A DNA stretch of 36,253 nt from a virus, in IMG/VR virus record IMGVR_UViG_3300027749_000273, positions 1 to 36,253 of that record. The stretch is one strand, 5' to 3'. The notes beneath the pieces are model-generated. The model searched no databases. It saw only the letters and a program-made list of their open reading frames with translations, and was not told where the DNA came from. The position numbers were made by a program, and so were the translations under genes. This document shows, piece after piece, positions 1 through 9,400 of the stretch; the stretch's first letter is position 1; the number at the start of each line of letters is the position of its first letter.

Positions 1-2
1 AC

Positions 3-590
3 TGGCAAACCGCGATGGGCGACGGCAACACCAACATGAACTATGGCGCAAACGGCGGTCTAATGGCTGCATATGCAGGTGGCGGTTCAACAGTAGGCAA
101 AAACCCAGTTGAGCGTATGTCCAATGCAAATGCGGTCGGTGCTAATACGGGTTTCCCCCAAGCATATATGCCGACTAACCAGTTTGCTACACCAACACAA
201 ACGCCTGTAGCTCAAAATGTGTTGCTGGGCGCTGGGGATGTTAGGGTTGACCCCTATACAGGTGAAAAACAAATGGCTACAGGGGGTATCTCAGATGCGA
301 GATATAACTTGGGTAGCTATTCTGACGGTGGTCGCTTACTTCGCGGGCCGGGCGATGGCGTATCTGATTCGATACCTGCCGTAATTGGTAAGAGACAACC
401 TGCTCGTTTAGCCGACGGTGAATTTGTTGTGCCCGCACGGATTGTTTCTGAGTTAGGTAACGGCTCTACTGAAGCTGGCGCACGTAAACTGTATGCCATG
501 ATGGATCGCATCCAAGCATCTAGAAAGCAAAGTATCGGTAAAGGTAAAGTGGCTAAGAACAGTCGTGCAGATAAGTATTTACCTGCGTAA
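3..590 (+). CDS. Partial phage structural protein with Gly-motif (5' end missing)
   Basis: The frame is open to the left edge (W-Q-T-A precede the first visible Met at 15), so this is probably the C-terminal 195 residues of a longer protein. It is Gly/Ala/Asn-rich at first, with GGLMAAYAGGG near the start. A compact segment follows, built on SDGGRLLRGPGDGVSDSIPA and ADGEFVVPARIVSELGNGS. The GxGDGxSDSIPA...DGEFVvpA pattern is familiar to me from many environmental phage virion proteins whose role is unknown. The C-terminus is basic. It sits 2 bp upstream of the next gene in the same virion operon. A virion or internal-protein role is inferred from position only. Confidence 0.75.
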   Translation, partial: WQTAMGDGNTNMNYGANGGLMAAYAGGGSTVGKNPVERMSNANAVGANTGFPQAYMPTNQFATPTQTPVAQNVLLGAGDVRVDPYTGEKQMATGGISDARYNLGSYSDGGRLLRGPGDGVSDSIPAVIGKRQPARLADGEFVVPARIVSELGNGSTEAGARKLYAMMDRIQASRKQSIGKGKVAKNSRADKYLPA

Positions 591-592
591 CG

Positions 593-1000
593 ATGCCGCT
601 CTACCACGTTAGCCCTAATCATTTGCCGACTGTATGGCCTATTGCGCTCCCGTTGCTAAAGAAGGCAATGGACTTAGAGCCGGGATCACACAATGAACAG
701 TTTATTGAGTGGAGTATCCGTAAAGGACAAACCCAGTTACTAGTTTGGGAAGAACCAGACGAAGGTATTACTGGTGCGTGTACAGTGGAATTTATTGACT
801 ACCCTATGGAACGCATTGCGCATGTGAACTTGATGGGCGGTAAAGGTATTGTCAGAGACTACGTGTTTGATGAAGCTAAAAACTTTATGCGTGCTAACGG
901 GGCTACAAAAGCCCAATGTTGGGCACGGGGAACACTAGTTGATATGTACAGGAAAATGGGTTTAGAAAACACCCACCAAGTAATGAGGGTTGATCTATGA
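593..1000 (+). CDS. GNAT-like small phage protein
   Basis: 135 aa. It starts 2 bp after the previous stop with no clear Shine-Dalgarno, so translation is probably coupled. It ends in a 4-bp ATGA overlap with the next gene. The order of elements suggests an acetyltransferase-like fold: a helical N-terminus, beta strands around QLLVWEE and GACTVEFID, a strand followed by a glycine turn (HVNLMGGKGIV) where GNAT enzymes bind acetyl-CoA, a helix (EAKNFMRANGA), and a C-terminal strand region with MYRKMGLENTHQVM, which resembles the usual 'yekhGF' ending of GNATs. GNAT-like proteins are common beside the ejection proteins of podoviruses. Catalytic activity is not shown by any unique residue. Confidence 0.65.
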   Translation: MPLYHVSPNHLPTVWPIALPLLKKAMDLEPGSHNEQFIEWSIRKGQTQLLVWEEPDEGITGACTVEFIDYPMERIAHVNLMGGKGIVRDYVFDEAKNFMRANGATKAQCWARGTLVDMYRKMGLENTHQVMRVDL

Positions 1001-3408
1001 GAACAAGTTATTCACGTCGTGAACTGTATGCTTTGGGCGAGCCGCTCGGAAATAGCGCTACCTATTTAAAAGCAGGTGGTGGATTAATTTTGGGTGATGG
1101 CGGCGGTGGTGGTGGTGGCAGTGCCCCGTCTAACACTACGTCTACTTCAACTCAAACTGCTGAATTGCCAGAATGGGCAAGGGGTTACGCTAAAGACGTA
1201 TTAGCTAAAGGTGCGGCTCTAACCGACATTAACCAAAACCCATACCAAACGTATAACCAGCCACGGATTGCAGGGTTTACCCCAATGCAACAAGCCGCCC
1301 AACAAGGCGCGGCAAACATGGGTGTTTCTAAACAACTAGGAACTGGTACAAATTTAGCCACAGCTTCTGGACAAGGCGGTCTCGGTATTGCTGCATCAGC
1401 AAATCCAGAGAATTTTCAAAGTCAAGTTGGCGGGTACATGAACCCGTACATGAAGAATGTATTAGACCCACAGATGGCGGAAATGCGTCGTCAATACGGT
1501 ATTTCTGGAACCCAGCAAGCAGGTGCAGCTACACAAGCAGGTGCATTTGGCGGTTCGCGTGACGCAATCATGGCGGCTGAAAATCAACGCAATCTAGGCA
1601 CGGCGCAAAACCAAGCGATTGGGCAAGCCTACGGTAATGCATTTAACGCTGCGCAAAATCAATACAACCAAGGACAGAACCAAGCACTGCAAGGTATGCA
1701 GTTGGCTGGACAAAATGCCGCTACTCTTGGGCAGTTAGGTCAACAAGATTACACTCAAAAAATGGGTATTAACCAACTGCAAAACCAGTATGGTACTCAA
1801 CAACAAGCGCAAACACAACAAGGTCTTACACAAGGTTACCAAGATTTTATAAATCAACAAAATTACCCATACAAACAGTTAGGCTTCATGTCTGACATGA
1901 TTCGTGGTATGCCACTGGGACAACAATCTACTGCGGCTGTTTATCAACCACCACCCTCTACAGCGCAAACTATTGGATCACTGGGTTTGGGTGCGTATGG
2001 TATTGGACAGTTGTTCAAAGCCGAAGGCGGTCAAGTTCATGGGTACGCCGCAGGCGGCTTAGGCGGTACAGTTCCACGCGGCAGTGTAATGACTCGCGAG
2101 TTTAAAGAAGACGCTGTTAACCAAATTCCTGATGAGCGTTCTTTGCAGACAGCGCAAACCAACGCCGCTAACCGTAGTGACTTTGATACTGAATTGGCGG
2201 CTAAGCAGAAGATGGCGCAAGATGCCGCTATAAGAGGGCAAAGTGCGGCTATTAATCGCGGGATCGCTGGGCAGTTACCAGAACAGTTTGCTGATAATGT
2301 AGTGCGCGCGGCTAAAGGTGGTATTTTGGCTTTTGCTGCACCCACTGCGGCTAATAACTACAGCCTAACTAATTCGGGTGAAGGCGAAGGCGACGGCGAT
2401 GGGCAGACTATTCAAGTTGCTGCGCCAGCAGGTGACCCCGCGCTTTATAGGCAGTTTGGTAGAAGAGCGATGTCGTCAATTGATGCGTACTCTAATCTCC
2501 AAGCACCTAAACCATACACGCCAGAAGAAGAAGAGGCCCTTGATGCACGAAGCATGGCGCGAGCAAGAAAACTTATTGGCCCTAGCCCGACCGAAGGGAT
2601 AAAAGCTGAGTTAGAAGACCTTAAAACTCAAAGTAAAGAAGCGCTACAGCAGGGTAAAGGCCTAGCTGCATTATCCGCAATGGAAGGTATGTTACAACCC
2701 GGTGGCGCTCTTCGTGGTCTTGGCCGAGCAGGAAAGAATTTTGTTGAGGCTTATGCTCCAGCAGTTAGAGCTGACCAAGATTTAAGAAAATCTACGGCGC
2801 TGATGAATATTAACTTAGCTAATGCACAACGTGCAGAAAACATGGGCTTAGGTAAAGAAGCTATGGCTTACACCAATCAAGCCGCAGCAGCCAGAAAAGA
2901 AGCAGGTAAAGCTGAACGCGAGTTGGCGCTCAAAGAAGCCGAGCTCAACCTTAAAGGCGCAACTGCATTTCGCCCACCATCCAAGGGTTCTGGTGGTGCT
3001 GGCGGCGGTCAAAAAGAATACGTTTATGCTACACAAAAGTATCTGCCAAAAATTAAAGCGATGTACCCCACAATGCCCCCAGACCAACAAGAAGCCGCGG
3101 CGTATCAGTTGTATCAACAAAATAAATCTGCGGGATTGGAAGGCGCAAATGTACGTGCAAATTCTGCAGAGAACTTAAAGGCGCAAGAAAACTTTAATAA
3201 TGAGCTTAACTATGGCGTGAGCGCCGCTGCTAAAGCATACCGCGCTGCTGATAAAGCAGGAAATGAACCAGAAAGACAGCGACTTAGAAATCAGATTGCT
3301 AAGGAACAAGGATATACACTACCGGATGGAGCTCCCGCCAATAGCGGTGGCGGTGGTGGCGCTGGAAACGCCCCTCCTCTTCCCCCCGGTTTTAATCCTG
3401 TACGTTAA
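997..3408 (+). CDS. Gln/Asn-rich internal virion (ejection-type) protein
   Basis: 803 aa, preceded by GAGGG with a 7-nt spacer. Residues about 28-45 are a Gly-rich linker. About 140-200 hold a conserved-looking helical block (YMNPYMKNVLDPQMAEMRRQ, then AGAFGGSRDAIMAAE) that I know from many environmental phage virion proteins. About 205-300 are extremely Gln/Asn-rich. Two Gly-hydrophobic motifs follow: EGGQVHGYAAGGLGG near 342 and AKGGILAFAAP near 440. The C-terminal third is charged, alpha-helical and coiled-coil-like, ending in a Gly/Pro-rich tail. Its place just before the giant polyvalent protein matches the internal-protein block of podoviruses. A role in DNA ejection or tail-tube assembly is inferred; no enzymatic motif is seen. 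Confidence 0.8.
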   Translation: MRTSYSRRELYALGEPLGNSATYLKAGGGLILGDGGGGGGGSAPSNTTSTSTQTAELPEWARGYAKDVLAKGAALTDINQNPYQTYNQPRIAGFTPMQQAAQQGAANMGVSKQLGTGTNLATASGQGGLGIAASANPENFQSQVGGYMNPYMKNVLDPQMAEMRRQYGISGTQQAGAATQAGAFGGSRDAIMAAENQRNLGTAQNQAIGQAYGNAFNAAQNQYNQGQNQALQGMQLAGQNAATLGQLGQQDYTQKMGINQLQNQYGTQQQAQTQQGLTQGYQDFINQQNYPYKQLGFMSDMIRGMPLGQQSTAAVYQPPPSTAQTIGSLGLGAYGIGQLFKAEGGQVHGYAAGGLGGTVPRGSVMTREFKEDAVNQIPDERSLQTAQTNAANRSDFDTELAAKQKMAQDAAIRGQSAAINRGIAGQLPEQFADNVVRAAKGGILAFAAPTAANNYSLTNSGEGEGDGDGQTIQVAAPAGDPALYRQFGRRAMSSIDAYSNLQAPKPYTPEEEEALDARSMARARKLIGPSPTEGIKAELEDLKTQSKEALQQGKGLAALSAMEGMLQPGGALRGLGRAGKNFVEAYAPAVRADQDLRKSTALMNINLANAQRAENMGLGKEAMAYTNQAAAARKEAGKAERELALKEAELNLKGATAFRPPSKGSGGAGGGQKEYVYATQKYLPKIKAMYPTMPPDQQEAAAYQLYQQNKSAGLEGANVRANSAENLKAQENFNNELNYGVSAAAKAYRAADKAGNEPERQRLRNQIAKEQGYTLPDGAPANSGGGGGAGNAPPLPPGFNPVR

Positions 3409-3418
3409 AGGCTAATTC

Positions 3419-6400
3419 ATGGAAAAGGCATACAACCCATCCACTGGGGAGGTTTTGTTTTTGGTTGGCGATCAGTGGACTAAACCAGAACAAACTGCTG
3501 AAAATCCCAAGACGGGCGAACGCGCGTATCTTGTAGGTAATCAATGGGAAGTATTTAAACCGCCATCCGTAGAGAAGCCAAAAGCTTCTACTGCTTCAAA
3601 TCTTAGTGGGCCTGTGGAAGGCGTTGATAGCCCTATGGGTGAAGACTTTGGCTCGGCGATTATGGGGCAATCTACACCCAAAAAAGAGAGCGTACTACAA
3701 CAGCAGCCTATGCCGGAACCATTGCCGACAGAAGATAGAGCGGTCTTAAACCCTAAATTTACAAATGCAATACAAGCGAAATTAAATTCGCTACCCGAAG
3801 AAGAACGTACCGCTGCTTTAGAAACGTTAACTAAACGTGGTGATGTATATGGGCGTGCAGCTAGGGCTATCGCTGGACGATACGACTCATTAAACAAAAT
3901 ACAAACCCCTACAGGTCAAAAGTTTGACCCACGTCTTGAAGCTCAACAAGAGCGTTTCATGAAACAAGGTATGTCTCCCGAAGTTGCGGAGCAAGCTGCA
4001 ATACGACAAGCCGAGAGCGGTCAGTTTATGCCTGACTATGCTCAGATGACTGAAACGCCCGAAGAAGTTATTAAAGCACAAGAAGAGTACGGCTTCCGCA
4101 AAGATATGACGCCAATTGAAGAAACATTACGTACGCTAAAACGTACGGGTGCAAAAGGCGTAACTGCAGGCGAACAAGGTTATCGTGGCGCAAAACAGTT
4201 TGTTGCCGACTCTCTTGGCATTGACGCCCCCGACAACAAGCAAAGACTAAATGAGTTAAACGGTCTTATGCAAAACATGGGTGAGTCTAAGTACAAACCC
4301 ATACAAATACTTGAAAACGCTGGCGCATCTATTATTCAACAAGCGCCTGCAATGATTGCTGGAGCTTTTACTGGTGCTACGCCGCTTGTTTTTGGTAGTA
4401 TGTTTGCACAATCATTTGGTCAGACTTACGATGAGAGTCGTCGGCTTGGGTTAGATGTTCGAGAAAGTGCGGCACGTTCCGCTGCTTTTGCTGCTTTTGA
4501 AGTACTAGGTGAAAAAGTTGGGTTTGGCGCTGAAATGAAAGCGCTTCGCAAAACAGCACAAAATATCCCACTGTCTGAGCTTACTGGCTACTACGCAAAA
4601 GCTTTAGCTAAACAAATACCCGGCGAAGAGTTTACGTATACGGGTCAAACTATTGTTGATAAAGCACACGGGTTAAACAAAGAAGCCGGGATAAAAGAAT
4701 TCTTGGACGGTGCTGTTGATACCATGCTTGCTACTGTTGCACAAGGCGGCATGATGTTAGCTGGTGGCGCTGCGGCTAATAAAGCGCTAGGTAGATTTAG
4801 AAGACCTGCAACAAATGAAACAGAAAATACAAAAGTTGGCGGCAAATCTATAAACGACATTATTAAAAATATTGACGCCCTTACCGCCGAAGAAGAAGCA
4901 CGTACTGAACGTGAAGCTATTCAAGCGCCACCAGTAGAAGAAAACCCTTTAGAGGGTCCAGAGCCACCTGATATTTTTGGAGAACAAAATGTTAGACAAC
5001 CTATCCGTGGAACAAGTGGAGAAGGCGTTGGCGTGGCTAGCAAACCCAGTGCAGACATTCCCACCACCGCAGGAGTTGAAGGAAGTGGAGCCGCGGGAGT
5101 GGTTCCTACTGGAGAAGTTACTACACGGCCTGATAGCGGAAAAACTACACAGCCAACTACATTAGAAGCCTATGAGATAACTGACCCCAAACAAACCCCG
5201 ATGTTTAAGTACATCACGGGAATCAACAAAACGCTAGATACTTTTTACAACCAGCTATATACAAACAACCACGATCAACTACCTGACGATCTTAGAACGA
5301 CACGGTTTATATTGGATGGCGTCAACGACGCCATGAGAATGGTCCAAACTCGTTTAGCAGCATGGGATCACCCTGCTATTGCAGGTGCAACTGAGTCTGA
5401 ACGTCGGATGGGGAAAGCAAGGGCAACTGCTGAAGACCGTGAACTTCTTGGTGCAGCTAGTAACTTAAGCGCTATCGGCACTAGGATTGCTAATCAATCG
5501 ATGGCGCTCTACAAGGGCTATAAAGGTAAAAAGGCGGGCAGCCAAGAAAAAATTAATGCCTCGGAAAAGGAACTAGAAAAAGAATTTCATCGTGCGCTTG
5601 ACCTTATGCACGCAAGGGGCCTTTTAAACGAAGAAGAGTCTAAAGAGTGGGAGGTCATGAAGGCGGCTAGACCAAAGCAAGAAACGCCCCCAGCACAAGA
5701 ACTTTTTACGCCAGAAGAGCCTGCGCCAACACCAGAAGAGCCACCAAAAGATTTAGTTAAAAAATATCAAGAACAGGGGTTCGCCCCAGATGACGCTAAA
5801 CGCGAAGCAGCTGTTGAAGCAGGTGTAAATCCGGAACAACCCGCTCCGTATTTTGGTAGCGATGAAATCAATGCTCTCGGCGACAAAATTAAAGATGCTA
5901 TTAACACCATCACAAACGACTTTATGGTCGGCGATATGGTGCGTTACGGAAACACAACCGGCACTGTTGTCGGCACTGATGCTACGCATGTAAAGTTGCA
6001 TCCTGACGGGGCTAAGTCTCCAAAGGCGTTTTACCGTGTTCCTAAAGCTCGCATTGAACTTGTTGCGCGACCAGATACTGTTTCTAAGAGCGCTGCTATG
6101 GCTATGTCCGGCGAAGATAAGAAGTTTGGCACTGAACAAGGTAGGCTTGATGCAGACTTGGGCGGTTTGGCACGGCTGCTTGGACAAAATATGTATGCGT
6201 CCGCCATTGCTGAAGTATCCATAAAAGAATTGTTACAAAACTCTTTTGACGCTGTAAAAGGCGCTGTGTCTAGTAAAAATTCCCCATCACTTTATAAAGT
6301 TGGTGAGATTGTTATTACGCTAGATGAGGAGAACCGCACCATTACTGTACAAGATAACGCACGGGGTATGACACCTAGTATTGTACGAGATGCGTTTTTT

Positions 6401-9400
6401 ACTATTGCGGGTTCCGATAAGTCTGATCTTGATCCTTCTGAACGAAGCGGTGGCTTTGGCCTTGCAAAAATGGGGTTTATGATTGGTACCGATCGTTTAA
6501 TTCTAGATACCGTACGTGATGGCGTACGCATAACTGTAGATACAACGGCTAAAGATATTTTAGATAACAATTTTAAAATAAATAAAAAAGCTGCACCCAA
6601 AGGTGAGCATGGCACTACTGTTACCGTTAAGATTCCTGAGTACTACATTGATCCAAAAAATGGAGAGAAAAAAGATATATATTTTGACTCTGATCCAAAG
6701 TACTCTACCCCATTAAAGAAACCTTTAATTGGTCCCGTTATTGTAAAAACAGTGCAGAAGAGCGCGTTTAGAAATGAAGAAAAAACATTACCTGTAGGTG
6801 TTAACTTTCCACTAGATAAGTACATACCTCTTAAAGTTAATTTTTCATGGGGCAGTGCAGATGTGTATTTTGGCAAAGATCGTATAACGAGAGAGTACGA
6901 TACCAAGCATGAAGTATTGTCTGGTGGCGTGTATCAGTTTGATGGAAGAGGTAAGTATCAAACTCACTTTAAATTATCAGAATCTGAAATTATTCCATTC
7001 AATTTAATAATAAACGTCAAGCCTAATGTTGAAGCTAAGCATCCTGACTATCCGTTTGAAAATAGTCGTGAGCGTTTTAAAGATAGGTTAAAGGAAGACG
7101 TTGACTCTCTAGTAAGCTATCTTGCGCAAATAGCCCGTGGTAATGAGGCTGCTGATCTACAGGATAACTTTAAAAACATCGTATCAATGCCTCGTGTTGA
7201 TGTTGGACAAGATATCACCGACGTTACTAATAAACTGCAGAAGTCTTTTGACCGCCGAGGTAAAGTAGAACGCCGTGAATTACCGCCAATGCCATCAGAA
7301 GTGCGGGTTGAAGGCACTCGGGTTATTTCTGTTGATACTGGCAAAACAATTACTGATACCGCTAAAGAAAAAGAAAAACAAACCAAAGGTACATTCCAAG
7401 CCGATCAAGCCGCTCCTGAGATGAAGGATTTCTTGCTTAACATGGCACAGAATCCAAATCAGCCAATTTTTCATAACAACACCAACGTAGATTTCCTAGA
7501 GGTTGGTCGTCAATACGGTAACCCCGAAATGTTCTTTGCTGAGCTCGGTACGGTTATGGTTGAAATGAAAGAGGCTCTTGCCAACAGTGGATTTTATAAC
7601 TACGAACAACTTAAGCCAGAGAATTTATTCTTTGGCGGCGTTTCAATTGACAAAGGCTATGGCGGCGTGCATATCAAAGTACCGTACAAGGCGGTGTTGA
7701 TTAACCCGTTCTACGACTTTGGCGCTAAGACTTTGTTTGGTGCCCGCGAGTATTTGTGGGAAACTATGACGCACGAGATGGCTCACACAGGTGACATGGG
7801 TCACGGCGTAGGTCACAACACGCACATGTTAAAAGTGCGTCAATATCTTGCAGATGAAGGTTTAGCAGATTACTTCCGTGATGCACTCATGGAGATTTTG
7901 ACTAAACACGAGTCAGCCTTTACAGCAATGAGGGAAGCGTATGGAAAATCAACAACTAAAAACACTGCAAAGTCTCTTGAGGACTACGGAAAAGGTTCCG
8001 CCTCAATATCGGATGGAAGCGCTAGAAGTAGCGGCGACGACACAGTGGACGCTCTATCAGCAAGAGAACGATCCGGAGGGGATGGCGATATACGCCCCGC
8101 TAGTGGAGGCAATCAAACAAGCGAAGTCGGTGGACGAGATAGAACGCCTAGCAGCGTAAAAGGTTTACACCCATCCGTCGTTGCTGCAATAAACAACAAC
8201 GATATTAAAGGTGCATTACGTGCGCTAGCCAAAAACACGTCGGGGCTATATGCGGAACTTGCTAGTCGTTTGGCTGAGTTGGATTTACCAACCTCAATAA
8301 GCTTTAACAACGCGCGCAATTTACTTCGCCAACATATAGACAATAAAACTGCGCAACAACAAGTCCGGTTATTTACGTATATACGTCGTGCATATCCTGA
8401 GTTATACGAAAAACACTTCAAAGATTACGACAAAGCCGACAGCTTAGAAAATGTCTATAAAGGGCTGCAAGAGTTAGCTTCGCCTAAATACGATACCAGC
8501 TACGTTAAGACAGAGTTAGATACCTTAAAAGGCGTGTTTGATAAATCAATGCCGGGTCTTACTGCACCGGGGTTCTTTGTACCAGACATCGACGCCATAA
8601 CAATAAACCCAAGTTCTGCGTTTGGTACAGACAATAGAGTGCTACTACATGAAATTGTTCATGCAGCCACAGAATTTACATTACGCGATACGGCGGGTCT
8701 TTCTGACCGTCAAAAGAAGGCTGTTACATCTCTTTATGATATGTACAACAAGGCGCAAGAAACAATGTCGCCTAAAGAGTACGGTTTTACAAACATATTT
8801 GAATTTGTTGCCGAAGCGCTTACAAACCCCAAGTTTCAAGCCAAGCTAAAGAGTATTCAATACAAATCTCAAAAAGCTTCCATGTGGAATTCGCTGCTTA
8901 AGTTCATTACGCAGATGTTTGGGAAAGACAACATAGCCGCGTCGGCAATGATAGAAGCAAATGAAATTTTTTCCGCGCATCGTCCAGTCGGTGCAGTGAG
9001 TGGTATTAGGTTTGCACCGCGTATAAAGGGGCCCGTAAGTAAGCCCGATACTTGGCGCACTGCAGAGACAGTAGAGCACAGCCTAAGACAAATAGGCAAA
9101 GATATTTTTACTGGCAAGATGACTATTGAGGACGCCATAAAAGATATCGGCGCCGCTTTCTACGACCAAAATGGGTTCCGTTATCGTGCGGCATTACTGC
9201 CAATTATGCAAATTCGTCAGCTTCAAGATATGACGAAAAACGTTTTCCCCCAACTTGGCGGAGCGGTGCGTACTGTTGAAAATATGATTTCTTACAGGGG
9301 TCGCAAATTACGCATAGCCGGTGATATCACAAAAGATGCGTTGGATTTACAACGTAGATCGCCTGAACGCTCTATGCTACTTGGTAAGTTAATGATTGAA

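Noticed and set aside
2378-2602. +1-frame ORF of 74 codons in the 803-aa gene
   Set aside because: It begins with GTG and has no Shine-Dalgarno, its product is Lys/Arg/Gln-rich, and the host frame reads normally.
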